DNA of 64,000 nucleotides from contig JAGTTQ010000001.1 of the NCBI GenBank assembly GCA_018223415.1, positions 3,149,365 through 3,213,364 of the forward strand. The letters run 5' to 3'. Both the position numbers and the translations under genes were made by a program. This document shows, piece after piece, positions 1 through 8,112 of this stretch. This DNA is from Eubacteriaceae bacterium Marseille-Q4139 (GTDB lineage: Bacteria; Bacillota; Clostridia; Lachnospirales; Lachnospiraceae). Every line of letters begins with the position of its first letter. Within the stretch, counting starts at the first letter, position 1. The notes below the pieces were generated by a model, which made no database searches, had not been told where the DNA came from, and saw nothing but the letters and a program-made list of their open reading frames with translations.

Positions 1-1439
1 TCAGAAACCTGTTCAGCTTCTTCTTGGATTTCCCGCTCCAGTGTTTCGGAAAGCTGCCGGATTTCTGCCTGCTCTGTCTCATACTGTGCTGATAACTTCT
101 GAAAACGGAGGTCGCTCAGTTTTCCCAATACACTATCTTCATAAAGGCGCTGAATAATTTTATCCAACTCCTCCATGCGCTTCTGTGCACCGGAGAGGGC
201 TTTTCGTTTTTGTGTCAGTTCCGCTTTCCGGCTGGCCTCGTCCTGCATCAGCATTTCCTGTGTGAAATCATCCTTAAATGCGCGAACATAAGTCAGCGTC
301 CGTTGAACACATTCCAGCACCCGTTTATACAGCGTAATTTCACGGATATAATGAATCCGGCAGGAACCGGTATTGCTCTTGTAATTGGAACAGACGAAAT
401 GGTCTTGCGAATCATCTTTGTAGCTGTTGCAGGTACAGTAGTAGAATTTTGCCCCACAGTCAGCACAGCGGACAAGGCCGGAGAACATACTCGTCTTACC
501 GGTTTTTGTCGGCCTGCGTTTATTTTCCCGAAGGACCTGTACCCGTTCCCATTGTCCGTACTCAATGATTGCCGGCGGCGTTCCCTCAAATATCCGCTGG
601 TTTTCTTTTGGATTTTGCAGCCGTTTCTTAAATTTCAGGGATTTGGTATAGGTCTTGAAGTTGACGGTACAGCCGGTATATTCCCACCGTTCCAAAATAC
701 CGGAAACCGATTTTGCACACCATTGATACAAATGCTCCGGCATTGTCCAGCCTTTCTGTTTTGCATGGTAGGCGGTAACAGTCAGTACCTTTTCATTTGT
801 CAATATTTTTGCGATCTGCATCGGCCCTTTCCCTGCAATGCACAGATCAAAGATACGCCGCACCACCTTAGCCGCTTCTTCATCCACAATCCATTTCTTC
901 TTGTCCTGCGGGTCTTTGACATATCCATAAGGCGGATTGCTGGCAAGGTGTTCTCCGGCTTCTCCCCGCATTTTGACAACCGCCCTTATTTTCTTGCTGG
1001 TGTCCTTTGCGTAATAATCATTGAACACATTTTTGAAAACGGCGAAATCATTTTCCCCTTTGGCGCTGTCCACATCGTCATTGATTGCGATAAAACGGAC
1101 ATCGTAAGCCGGGAAAATGAAATCCTGCAAACGCCCCATATAGGAATACTCCCTGCCGAGCCGGGACAGGTCTTTGACAATCAGGGTAGACACGGAATAG
1201 TCCTCCACATATTTCATCATTTCCTGAAATCCAGGTCGTTGAAAATTCGTTCCTGAGAATCCGTCGTCCACAAAAAACATAGTGTTGCGGAAGCCGTGTT
1301 CCGCTGCATACTTGGAGAGCAGAGCCTTTTGGTTGGTAATGCTGTTGGATTCCCCGTCAAGGGCATCATCCTGACTTAAACGGCAATATAAAGCTGTAAT
1401 TTTACCCCCGTTCGGGGACACGTCTGGCTGCTGATTCAT
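1..1439 (-). CDS. Large serine recombinase of a conjugative or mobilizable transposon (partial, cut by window edge)
   Basis: Site-specific recombinase of the TnpX/TndX type that excises and integrates a transposon. The reading frame is open from the ATG at 1439 to the window edge, about 479 codons, so the C-terminus is missing. The N-terminal resolvase domain holds the catalytic serine in YCRLSQDD (about residue 22) and the conserved KDLSRLGR segment near residue 90. A recombinase domain follows (ASNPPYGY near 170). A zinc ribbon with CADCGAKF and paired cysteines lies near 345-380, and then a Lys/Glu-rich coiled coil up to the edge. Genes for TnpW-like and RepA_N-like proteins lie just upstream on the same strand, as in Tn4451/Tn5397-like elements. 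The family is clear; the exact element is not. Confidence 0.93.
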   Translation of the reverse strand, partial: MNQQPDVSPNGGKITALYCRLSQDDALDGESNSITNQKALLSKYAAEHGFRNTMFFVDDGFSGTNFQRPGFQEMMKYVEDYSVSTLIVKDLSRLGREYSYMGRLQDFIFPAYDVRFIAINDDVDSAKGENDFAVFKNVFNDYYAKDTSKKIRAVVKMRGEAGEHLASNPPYGYVKDPQDKKKWIVDEEAAKVVRRIFDLCIAGKGPMQIAKILTNEKVLTVTAYHAKQKGWTMPEHLYQWCAKSVSGILERWEYTGCTVNFKTYTKSLKFKKRLQNPKENQRIFEGTPPAIIEYGQWERVQVLRENKRRPTKTGKTSMFSGLVRCADCGAKFYYCTCNSYKDDSQDHFVCSNYKSNTGSCRIHYIREITLYKRVLECVQRTLTYVRAFKDDFTQEMLMQDEASRKAELTQKRKALSGAQKRMEELDKIIQRLYEDSVLGKLSDLRFQKLSAQYETEQAEIRQLSETLEREIQEEAEQVS

Positions 1440-1533
1440 AAGTAGCTCCTTTCCTCCCGTAAAAGGGATAACAGCCAGGTAAACGGTTGCCTGTATTATA
1501 ACGTATTCTTCCTGCTTTTTCAGCCTCCCGCAT

Positions 1534-1770
1534 TTATATTTCCTCCATATTTTTTGCAATCATCCGTCGCAGCTTGTCCAGCACGCTTTCCGCGCCGTCA
1601 CCGGCATAATGGGGAATGACATGGTAAACCGTGTTGCCCTCCACGGCGATATGTTCCCCGGTATCAAAATCAAATTCAAACGCGCCGTCTTTGAAATGCT
1701 CTGCCACACGTTCCGCCACTTCCGGTTTTAGAAACTGCGGAAGTGTACTTAAATCTTTTTTCTCTGCCAT
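1534..1770 (-). CDS. TnpW-like transposon-encoded small protein
   Basis: Protein of 78 residues in the mobile island between the recombinase and the RepA_N-like gene. The C-terminal half (about residues 45-76) has the pattern GNTVYHVIPHY, then SVLDKLRRMIAKN. This resembles the TnpW family of small proteins found beside TnpX-type recombinases, whose biochemical role is not established. It starts 4 nt after the stop of the upstream gene, so the two are probably co-transcribed. Family assignment is from remembered pattern and position only. Confidence 0.65.
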   Translation of the reverse strand: MAEKKDLSTLPQFLKPEVAERVAEHFKDGAFEFDFDTGEHIAVEGNTVYHVIPHYAGDGAESVLDKLRRMIAKNMEEI

Positions 1771-1774
1771 TTAG

Positions 1775-2125
1775 TCAGTCCTCCTTTCCTGCAGGAATCC
1801 TCAGCGTAATTACCGCCGGTCTGCCAAGCCCCTGTTTCCTGCGGACAATCAAGCCACTGCGCTCTAATTCCTGAAATGCGCAGGTTGTTACCTGACGGCT
1901 ACGGTGCAGCTTTTCCTTTGCTTCTTGTACGGTAAAATACAGCCGCACAGTTCTGTCTGCTTCTATAAAGCCATTCTCCTTTGAAATGCCTGCCCGGTCA
2001 AAAAGCAGGGCATAAAGCACCTTGGCGTCATTGGATAAATCCAATGGAATTAAAAATCGTGGAAACGGCAGATAAGGCGGCACTGCTGAGTCCGCTTTGT
2101 AAGGGATAAAAATATTGTTCTGCAT
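1775..2125 (-). CDS. RepA_N-type replication initiator / DNA-binding protein of the mobile element
   Basis: Protein of 116 residues resembling the N-terminal winged-helix domain of RepA_N replication initiators, often annotated as replication initiator protein A on Lachnospiraceae mobile elements. The stretch with FPRFLIPLDLSNDAKVLYALL is typical of the domain start, and a second helix-turn-helix-like part (SRQVTTCAFQELERSGLI) follows. The full RepA C-terminal region is absent, so it may act in regulation or partition and not in replication. GGAAAG precedes the ATG by a good distance. Short ATTGAT-type repeats and an inverted repeat sit just upstream (2141-2167) and could be its binding site. 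Confidence 0.7.
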   Translation of the reverse strand: MQNNIFIPYKADSAVPPYLPFPRFLIPLDLSNDAKVLYALLFDRAGISKENGFIEADRTVRLYFTVQEAKEKLHRSRQVTTCAFQELERSGLIVRRKQGLGRPAVITLRIPAGKED

Positions 2126-2495
2126 ACATTTTCCTTTCCATCAATCCATCCTGATTGATTGGATTGATATTGACTATTTTATCATTTACTTATTTCTCTT
2201 TGATTTCCGTCTAATTTCCGGCTCTCCAAAGGGTCGGAATACCCACTGCCGGAAAGACAGTTTTGGGGCCGTACAGAGCGTCCGCTTTTCCAGTCTCTGA
2301 AATTCCAGGACAGGATACCCCCGTTTGGGCGGGAACGCAAGGATACTTGAACTATAAGAGAAACAGATAGATGCCTGACCGGGAAAATCCCGGATAGGTG
2401 AAATTGCCTCTGCGGACAGTTTCAGGCCGGTTTTTCGGGCATAGAAGGGATTTATAAAGCCTGCCCGCTGACAAGTGTTGAAACAGCCAGTAATA
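2126..2495. other. Intergenic segment of the mobile island, no gene seen
   Basis: About 370 bp between the RepA_N-like and Cys-rich VLP genes. At its left end an inverted repeat TCAATCC / GGATTGA (2141-2167) with direct ATTGAT motifs lies just upstream of the RepA_N start, a possible operator. A short hairpin CCGGGA-AAA-TCCCGG lies near 2376-2393. I see no open frame with a ribosome binding site and no recognisable RNA. Confidence 0.4.
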
Positions 2496-2858
2496 TCAAG
2501 GTTTTTTCGCTCCTAATTGTCCGCATAGAAGCCTTCTTTTGCGGTCGCTAGCATTCTTCTGTTTTCGATGTACCTTTGCCGTACAGGGCTTGCAGTATTT
2601 CGCCCGGTTGGAGCCTGGGAGAAACGGCTGACCACAGACAACACACCGCTTCATACTGTCCCTGTGTAACAGGGCTGCCTCTAAAGGCTTGTCCTGCGGA
2701 AGAACCGCAATCTGAAACCATCTGCATAAAAGTGAATAGGAAATGCTCTGAACACAGACGCATTCCTCCCCATCATCCAGCAAGATGCAGTTTCCGTTGT
2801 CATAATTGCAGCACACATGGACTAATTTCCTTGCCCTGCGGTACTGCCTGTAATCCAT
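2496..2858 (-). CDS. Cysteine-rich VLP domain protein, 5' region altered by transposon insertion
   Basis: Protein of 120 residues of the Cys_rich_VLP family, common on Lachnospiraceae conjugative elements and normally near mobilization genes. Visible landmarks are DYRQYRRARKLVH at the start, CCNYDNGNC, LLDDGEECVC, the namesake AVLPQDKPLE, and a C-terminal zinc-ribbon-like CVVCGQPFL with YCKPC. Its molecular role is unknown. An IS1595-family element is inserted 17 bp upstream of the ATG and has separated the gene from an AGGAGG site now at 4620-4625. The uninterrupted frame could have started at an ATT codon 7 nt after that AGGAGG, adding seven residues. Expression today would depend on transcription from the insertion. 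Confidence 0.8.
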   Translation of the reverse strand: MDYRQYRRARKLVHVCCNYDNGNCILLDDGEECVCVQSISYSLLCRWFQIAVLPQDKPLEAALLHRDSMKRCVVCGQPFLPGSNRAKYCKPCTAKVHRKQKNASDRKRRLLCGQLGAKKP

Positions 2859-2867
2859 GCCCCATAT

Positions 2868-2875
2868 TTTATTTT
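2868..2875. repeat. 8-bp target site duplication, left copy
   Basis: TTTATTTT directly abutting the left terminal repeat of the IS1595-family element; identical to 4601-4608. Confidence 0.9.
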
Positions 2876-2963
2876 GGCTCTGTCACAACAAATGGTTGAT
2901 TTTTGACGAGAAATAGCGTATAATAATAGTAAGAAACAGTACCACCGAAGGAGGTAATTGGAT

Positions 2964-4001
2964 ATGCCTACTATCAAAGACGCATTAGATATTATCGGTA
3001 AGTTGACTGTCGCAGAGCAGGAAAGCCTTAAAACAATGCTTTTAAGTCCTGCCTTTGTAAAGTCTTTGAATATTGAAGATTTCGTAGCAAAGGAACGCTT
3101 TGCAAATGGTCGTGTATGCCCTCTTTGTGGCTGTATCCATGTGGTTCGCAATGGTCATCGTAAAGATGGCACACAGCGATATGTATGTAAGGATTGTGGC
3201 AAGTCCTTCGTGATTGCTACGAACTCCATTGTGTCTGGTACAAGAAAAGACTTGTCCGTGTGGGAGCAGTACATTGATTGTATGATGAATGGCTTATCCA
3301 TTCGTAAGACTGCTGTTGCTTGTGGGATTCACAGAAACACCGCATTCCTTTGGAGACACAAGATTTTGGATGCACTTCAGAATATGGCAGACGATGTTAC
3401 CCTTGACGGCATTATTGAGGCTGACGAAACTTTTTTCGCCATCTCGTACAAGGGCAATCATAGCAAGAGTAAGACATTTGCTATGCCACGCAAGGCTCAT
3501 AAGCGTGGTCATTCTACACATATCAGAGGCTTGTCCCAAGAAAAGGTATGTGTTCCTTGTGCGGTTAATAGGAATGGCTTGTCTATCTCCAAGATTACGA
3601 ATACTGGTAGGGTTTCTACAAGAGATTTACATCATATTTATGATGGTAGGATTAAGACCAATTCCACTCTTGTTACGGACAAGATGAACTCCTATGTGAG
3701 ATTTACAAATGCCAATAGCATTGACCTTGTGCAGTTAAAGACTGGCAAAGCCAAGAAAGGCATTTATAATATCCAACATATCAATAGCTACCATAGCCAG
3801 CTAAAGAGGTTTATGCGTGGCTTTAACGGTGTTTCTACCAAGTATCTGAACAACTATCTTGTGTGGAATAACCTTGTAAATTACGCCAAAGAAAGCGACA
3901 TGGAGAAAAGGAACATCTTCTTAACTTTCGTTTTGGCAACATTGAAAACTGCTAAATGCAGAGATTTATCAAACAGACCAGCAGTTCCTCTGGTCGCCTA
4001 A
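2964..4001 (+). CDS. IS1595-family transposase
   Basis: Transposase of 345 residues. It has an N-terminal zinc-binding region (CPLCGC and CKDCGKSF, about residues 52-80), a helix-turn-helix near 105-130, and an ISXO2-like catalytic domain starting at GIIEADETFF. Further acidic and Asn positions occur in VTDKMNSYV and in the HINSYHSQLKRF to YLNNYLVWNNL segment. An in-frame TTG lies two codons upstream, but AAGGAGG at 2948-2954 is spaced 9 nt from the ATG, so I prefer the ATG. It moves the element that also carries lnu(C), whose gene starts 23 bp after this stop. Confidence 0.93.
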   Translation: MPTIKDALDIIGKLTVAEQESLKTMLLSPAFVKSLNIEDFVAKERFANGRVCPLCGCIHVVRNGHRKDGTQRYVCKDCGKSFVIATNSIVSGTRKDLSVWEQYIDCMMNGLSIRKTAVACGIHRNTAFLWRHKILDALQNMADDVTLDGIIEADETFFAISYKGNHSKSKTFAMPRKAHKRGHSTHIRGLSQEKVCVPCAVNRNGLSISKITNTGRVSTRDLHHIYDGRIKTNSTLVTDKMNSYVRFTNANSIDLVQLKTGKAKKGIYNIQHINSYHSQLKRFMRGFNGVSTKYLNNYLVWNNLVNYAKESDMEKRNIFLTFVLATLKTAKCRDLSNRPAVPLVA

Positions 4002-4024
4002 TTAGAATTTGTGGAGATGATAAG

Positions 4025-4519
4025 ATGGTCAATATAACAGATGTAAAACAGATTCTTCAATTTGCAATAGATGCGGAGATTAAAGTCTTTCTTGATGGTG
4101 GCTGGGGTGTAGATGCTCTTCTTGGATATCAGTCAAGAGCCCATAATGATATTGACATTTTTGTAGAAAAGAACGATTATCAGAACTTTATAGAAATAAT
4201 GAAAGCTAATGGCTTTTATGAGATTAAGATGGAATATACAACATTGAACCATACTGTATGGGAAGATTTGAAAAACAGAATTATTGATTTGCATTGTTTT
4301 GAATATACGGACGAAGGTGAAATTCTTTATGATGGGGATTGTTTTCCGGTAGAAACTTTTTCGGGTAAAGGAAGAATTGAGGAAATAGAGGTTTCCTGTA
4401 TTGAACCATATAGTCAAGTAATGTTCCATCTGGGATACGAGTTTGATGAAAATGATGCACATGATGTGAAGTTATTGTGTGAGACACTTCATATCGAAAT
4501 TCCAAATGAGTATAGATAA
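4025..4519 (+). CDS. lnu(C): Lincosamide nucleotidyltransferase Lnu(C)
   Basis: Enzyme of 164 residues that transfers a nucleotide to lincomycin and clindamycin, inactivating them in the cytoplasm. The nucleotidyltransferase motif GGWGVDALLGYQSRAHNDID (about residues 24-43) has the metal-binding aspartates. The length equals that of known Lnu(C), and the sequence matches my memory of it. GGAG at 4014-4017 sets the start; an upstream in-frame ATG at 3956 lies inside the transposase gene and lacks a site. Carriage within an IS1595-family element next to the transposase is the known context of lnu(C). Confidence 0.93.
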   Translation: MVNITDVKQILQFAIDAEIKVFLDGGWGVDALLGYQSRAHNDIDIFVEKNDYQNFIEIMKANGFYEIKMEYTTLNHTVWEDLKNRIIDLHCFEYTDEGEILYDGDCFPVETFSGKGRIEEIEVSCIEPYSQVMFHLGYEFDENDAHDVKLLCETLHIEIPNEYR

Positions 4520-4534
4520 CTGCAAATAACAGTT

Positions 4535-4562
4535 TATAGGGGAGTTCTGATACTCCCCTATA
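4535..4562. repeat. Perfect hairpin after lnu(C)
   Basis: TATAGGGGAGT and ACTCCCCTATA form an 11-bp perfect stem with a 6-nt loop 15 nt after the lnu(C) stop. It is not followed by a T-run on the plus strand, so it is a structured 3' end or weak terminator rather than a classic one. Confidence 0.6.
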
Positions 4563-4600
4563 AAAATGGCTATTTATCAACTGTTTGTTGTGACATAGCC

Positions 4601-4608
4601 TTTATTTT
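4601..4608. repeat. 8-bp target site duplication, right copy
   Basis: TTTATTTT directly abutting the right terminal repeat; identical to 2868-2875. Confidence 0.9.
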
Positions 4609-4619
4609 TAATATACTCA

Positions 4620-4625
4620 CCTCCT
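4620..4625 (-). promoter_or_regulatory. Displaced AGGAGG ribosome binding site of the Cys-rich VLP gene
   Basis: On the minus strand AGGAGG is followed 7 nt later by ATT, which in the uninterrupted sequence would be in frame with the Cys-rich VLP gene with no stop between. The IS1595 insertion now places 1.7 kb between this site and the coding region. The rest of 4626-4800 is AT-rich and shows no gene. Confidence 0.5.
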
Positions 4626-4803
4626 GACCGTCAAAAAATATCCCTTCACTATACAGGACATTTTTCGGGCAAAATTACGGGGGTATTTTGAAAAATTCTC
4701 AAAAAATTCATAATCAGCCTTGTCAGAAAAGGGCAGACGCAAAATTCCCTCCATTATTCAGTACATATTTCAGGAAAAAGTTGCCGTCTATCCTGAAAAA
4801 TAC

Positions 4804-4842
4804 AAAAAAATTCACACCGCAGGTTTTGCCCTATGGTGTGAA
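4804..4842 (-). terminator. Rho-independent terminator after the OmpR-type regulator
   Basis: Minus strand: TTCACACC, loop, GGTGTGAA, then seven T residues, 8 nt after the stop of the regulator gene. Confidence 0.8.
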
Positions 4843-4849
4843 TCTATTG

Positions 4850-5314
4850 TCATTCAAATTTATATCCGATTCCGGCAACGTTTTTAATATAATCGGGATC
4901 GTCCGGCCGTATCTTTAATTTTTTGCGCAGATTGCTCACATGGTCGGTAATTGCTTTCCGGGAATAGTAGGTATAGCCCTCGTTCCAGACGAAATCCATG
5001 ATAAGGGCATAGGTAAACACTCGTTTCGGATTGCTGGCAAGTAAAAACAATATATCAAACTCTTTTGCAGTCAAAAAAATTTCCTGTTCACGGACTTTTA
5101 CAAGCCGTTGTTCCAGGCAGAGGTATAAATCGCCTTCCCGTATTTCTGTGAGAGGACTATCCTGCTGCCAGTTATGCTTTGCTGAATTTGCACCTGCATC
5201 AACAATTGATACTATATCCTCAAGAAGATATTGAGCAAGCTCTTTTTGTTGCTTTTCGTTAAGCAGGAGTGCTAATTTTTCACCAATCTGTACACCGGTT
5301 TCAGATATATCCAA
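4850..5314 (-). CDS. OmpR-type winged-helix regulator lacking a receiver domain
   Basis: Protein of 154 residues. The C-terminal half (about 60-154) is a Trans_reg_C winged helix: LTAKEFDILFLLASNPKRVF, then SRKAITDHVSNLRKKL and IKNVAGIGYKF, the expected ending. The N-terminal 55 residues are not a phospho-receiver: no DD pocket, no conserved phospho-aspartate. It either acts without phosphorylation or is a rebuilt response-regulator remnant. The start is a TTG; a stop lies eight codons upstream in frame and no ATG is available. The ribosome binding site is weak (GGGAAA). No kinase gene is adjacent. It could control the flavodoxin-RibD-MATE cargo on the same strand. Confidence 0.75.
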   Translation of the reverse strand: MDISETGVQIGEKLALLLNEKQQKELAQYLLEDIVSIVDAGANSAKHNWQQDSPLTEIREGDLYLCLEQRLVKVREQEIFLTAKEFDILFLLASNPKRVFTYALIMDFVWNEGYTYYSRKAITDHVSNLRKKLKIRPDDPDYIKNVAGIGYKFE

Positions 5315-5383
5315 TACAGCTAATTTCCCATATTACCACCACCTAACGATTGTCAAATGCAATGCTTCTCTATTTTGAGCTTT

Positions 5384-5977
5384 TTAGCCATAGTACTCGT
5401 TGGGATAGATATTTTTTCCAAACGCAAACGCCTTTTCAAGCCATTCCGTTTCTTTGATCCTGCCTGTTCTGTTGGTATCCCCGCAGCCCCCGGCAAGAAT
5501 CATTCCCCGGTCGTGGAAGCCTATGTAGTTTACCAATGAAAATTGATAGTAGGACACCGCCTGCTCAAAGGTCCAAAAAAAGTTATCTGCCGCTGTCATC
5601 AGAAGGGCGCTGTCTTTGACAGGATAGGATTCATACCTCCCCAACGAAGGTTCACATTCCTCTGCCATACAATAGAAGCGGTCAATAAAGGCTTTCAAGC
5701 GGGCTGAAAATGTCCAGTAATACAGCGGCGAAGCAAACACAACTAAATCAGCCGATTTAATTTTGGGAACCATTTCATTGAAAGCGTCCTTTTGTACACA
5801 GGGTTTCCCATACCGGCAGGCATTACAGCCCAGGCAGTCCTTTACCTCATTTTTGAGAAGCGATATAACTTCTGTCTGATGTCCGGCGCTTTCAGCTCCC
5901 TCCACGAAAGCAGCGATAAGCTGGGCCGTGTTTCCGTTTGGTCTTCCGCCACCTTGTATCACTAAAATACGTTTCAT
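5384..5977 (-). CDS. Flavodoxin-family NAD(P)H-dependent oxidoreductase with cysteine cluster
   Basis: Protein of 197 residues with a flavodoxin-like FMN fold. ILVIQGGGRPNGNT (residues 4-17) is the FMN phosphate loop, and VVFASPLYYW (about 79-88) is the second flavin loop. The segment CLGCNACRYGKPC (48-60) has the spacing seen in iron-sulfur flavoproteins, so it may bind a 4Fe-4S cluster. It probably reduces quinones, drugs or metal centres with FMN. Neighbours on the same strand are a RibD-C reductase and a MATE exporter, suggesting a redox or xenobiotic-handling cargo block. Physiological substrate unknown. Confidence 0.85.
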   Translation of the reverse strand: MKRILVIQGGGRPNGNTAQLIAAFVEGAESAGHQTEVISLLKNEVKDCLGCNACRYGKPCVQKDAFNEMVPKIKSADLVVFASPLYYWTFSARLKAFIDRFYCMAEECEPSLGRYESYPVKDSALLMTAADNFFWTFEQAVSYYQFSLVNYIGFHDRGMILAGGCGDTNRTGRIKETEWLEKAFAFGKNIYPNEYYG

Positions 5978-6004
5978 AAAATCCTCTCCTTTGCAAATTG
6001 TCGC

Positions 6005-6754
6005 TTATTTATTTTTGGTAAATGTTATCAGCAGGCCGGTGTTGTCAATCTTTTCCACCTCTTTCACGGTAAAATCAACCGGAACCATCGCCTCTTGATT
6101 TAGACTCGCCTCGAAAGAGGTCTTGGTCGGCTCGTTCGGGGAACCGCCGTCCACTGTGGCAACCAGCAGCACAGTGTACTCATCTACCAGCCCCTCCCTG
6201 ATGAAAGTGCCGTTCAGATGTCCGCCCCCTTCCAAGAGCAGATGGTCGATCCCAAATAGGGCATACAGTTTTTCAACCACCAGCTTGAAATCCAGTGTCT
6301 CCTTGCCTCCGAAGATATAGGAAACTTTCATATTTCGGAGGTATTGCAGATAGGCGTCAGAAACTCTTTCCGTCAGGACAGAAATGATATGGTCGCCCAC
6401 CCGGTTTGTGTAAATATCGGATGAGCCGCGAAGCATTACATTCGCTCCCCACGCCAGCTTCCCCGACTGGTCGATTGCGACGCAGTATTTATCCGCCTCC
6501 ACATCCGCCACATAGTCCGTCCGGTCTATATGAGGAACATTTTCTGGAAGCTCCGGCTTGTTTCCGGGGGCTAATTGCCAGGGCCAATCCATAAAAGTGA
6601 CCCGCCCGAACATACAGGCCTTTGCGTCCATCCTGTCATGAAACTGCTCATATTTGGCGATGTATTCACGGCCTCGTCCGGTATTGAAATACCCCCCAAT
6701 GATCTTTCCGTCCAGGGAGTTCAGCATATAGCAGGTAATATAAGGTCTGTTCAT
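6005..6754 (-). CDS. RibD C-terminal domain (dihydrofolate-reductase-like) protein
   Basis: Protein of 249 residues belonging to the RibD_C/DHFR-like reductases. It starts with ITCYMLNSLDGKI, the usual first strand and substrate loop. Later come CMFGRVTF and, near 172, LLLEGGGHLNGTFIREGLVD, the hallmark segment of the family. There is no deaminase domain, so it is not a complete RibD. Members of this kind act as NADPH-dependent reductases of varied substrates. The start is supported by a GAGAGG-like site before the ATG. It lies between the flavodoxin-like gene and the MATE gene, same strand. Confidence 0.85.
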   Translation of the reverse strand: MNRPYITCYMLNSLDGKIIGGYFNTGRGREYIAKYEQFHDRMDAKACMFGRVTFMDWPWQLAPGNKPELPENVPHIDRTDYVADVEADKYCVAIDQSGKLAWGANVMLRGSSDIYTNRVGDHIISVLTERVSDAYLQYLRNMKVSYIFGGKETLDFKLVVEKLYALFGIDHLLLEGGGHLNGTFIREGLVDEYTVLLVATVDGGSPNEPTKTSFEASLNQEAMVPVDFTVKEVEKIDNTGLLITFTKNK

Positions 6755-6784
6755 GGTAAAGTACCTCTCTTTTCATAAATTTCA

Positions 6785-8107
6785 TCATTGCATGGAGGGC
6801 AAATTGTCTGCACGCTTCGAGAATACCAATGCAGCAACAACCGACACGACTTCTGCAATCACCATTGCCCACCATATGCCGCTGACACCCCATATCAATG
6901 GAAGTGTATAGACGAATATTCCACTGACAATCAAGCCACGGAGCAAAGCCAAAATGGTGGCCTGCTTTGTCATCAAAACCGATTGCAAATAATAAATCGC
7001 CTGGAAATTGATGCCCATTAGGAGGAAGGAAAGGAAGTAAACCCGGAGGATGCCGGGGGCGATTTCTATAATTTCCGGGGTTACCGCAATAAACAGCTTT
7101 GTAATCTGTATGGGGAAGGCCACGCCTACAAAAGCAAAGCCAATTCCCATAAGCAAAGCGGTGAAAATGGAACGGTTTCTAATCTCATGGATGCGCAGCT
7201 TTAAGCCGGCTCCAAAGTTCGTTGAAACAATCGGTTGTATCGCCTGCCCCACGCCTGCAAACAGGTTCTGGAACAATGAGGAGAACGAAATGACAACGCC
7301 AAAAACCGCCAGGGCCGATTCTCCGCCATAGACAAGCACCTGTTTGTTGAGAATAACTGTCAGTATAATAAAGGAAATGGCGATGGCGCTGGAGCTGATA
7401 CCAGCAAACAATACATTGCGAAATGCTTTCAATATACGGAATGGTCTTACAATCCGAAGCTGGCAATTTTTTGTAAAAAAGTGGCTGCACAGTATAATAA
7501 ATTGCAACACAGTACCAAGTACGGTAGCCAATGCTGCGCCTGTCATTCCCCAATTCATAGGGAATACAAAGAACCAGTCGCCAAAAATATTGAATACGCC
7601 GCCAATCACCACTGCTGCCATCACTCGATTGGGGGAGCCATCACTGCGTACTATGCAGGAAAGATACGCTGACAGAATGAAAAATGGCATAGTCCAGACA
7701 ATGCAGTTTGTATAATCCTGCACATAGGGCATCAATCGGGGGGTAGCGCCAAAAAATGTATAAATTGGAGTCGAAAATACAGTAAAGGTGATCCATGCAA
7801 TCAGCGTTAAAGCAACGGCAAGGCATAGCGAAGCGAAGAAATACGCATTTGATTTCTCCATTTTCTGCTTGCCGCGGGCCTTACCTAAATATACACTGCC
7901 ACCGATACCGCAAAGCAAACCGAAAAATGAGACAACGCCAAAAATCGGCTGCGCAATGGCCAGAGCCGCAGCCCCGTCCGGCCCCACACCCTGTCCAATG
8001 GCAATCGTATCCACAAACCCATAGACAGAAGTTACAACTGCTGCGGATAATGACGGAACCAAATAACTCCTGTATAATTTCTTGATTGGGCTTTTCAGCA
8101 AATCCAT
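6785..8107 (-). CDS. MATE-family multidrug/Na+ antiporter
   Basis: Membrane protein of 440 residues with about 12 hydrophobic segments. MATE hallmarks include the N-terminal repeat with AIAQPIFGVVSFFGLLCGIGGSV-like text (about 55-75) and the second repeat with NLFAGVGQAIQPIVSTNFGAG near 275-295. Expected function: export of cationic drugs or metabolites driven by Na+ or H+. I choose the ATG at 8107 because AGGAGG lies 8 nt before it; the frame is open further upstream but that part lies inside the kinase-like gene. The ribosome binding site overlaps the end of that gene, so the two are translationally linked. Confidence 0.88.
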   Translation of the reverse strand: MDLLKSPIKKLYRSYLVPSLSAAVVTSVYGFVDTIAIGQGVGPDGAAALAIAQPIFGVVSFFGLLCGIGGSVYLGKARGKQKMEKSNAYFFASLCLAVALTLIAWITFTVFSTPIYTFFGATPRLMPYVQDYTNCIVWTMPFFILSAYLSCIVRSDGSPNRVMAAVVIGGVFNIFGDWFFVFPMNWGMTGAALATVLGTVLQFIILCSHFFTKNCQLRIVRPFRILKAFRNVLFAGISSSAIAISFIILTVILNKQVLVYGGESALAVFGVVISFSSLFQNLFAGVGQAIQPIVSTNFGAGLKLRIHEIRNRSIFTALLMGIGFAFVGVAFPIQITKLFIAVTPEIIEIAPGILRVYFLSFLLMGINFQAIYYLQSVLMTKQATILALLRGLIVSGIFVYTLPLIWGVSGIWWAMVIAEVVSVVAALVFSKRADNLPSMQ

Positions 8108-8112
8108 CCTAT

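Larger units (their letters stand above)
2876..4600 (+). mobile_element. IS1595-family element carrying lnu(C), MTnSag1/ISSag10-like
   Basis: A complete 1.7-kb element. The left end GGCTCTGTCACAACAAATGG and the reverse complement of the right end, GGCTATGTCACAACAAACAG, form imperfect terminal inverted repeats that continue with GTTGAT. The direct repeat TTTATTTT flanks it perfectly (2868-2875 and 4601-4608); 8 bp is the expected duplication for IS1595. It contains one transposase gene and lnu(C). The arrangement matches MTnSag1 of Streptococcus agalactiae, a small transposon reported to be mobilized by Tn916. The intact duplication suggests recent insertion. Confidence 0.93.

Noticed and set aside
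210..1256. Long plus-strand open frame opposite the serine recombinase
   Set aside because: It is the complement of a recombinase frame with clear catalytic and zinc-ribbon motifs; the plus-strand translation shows no family features or ribosome binding site.
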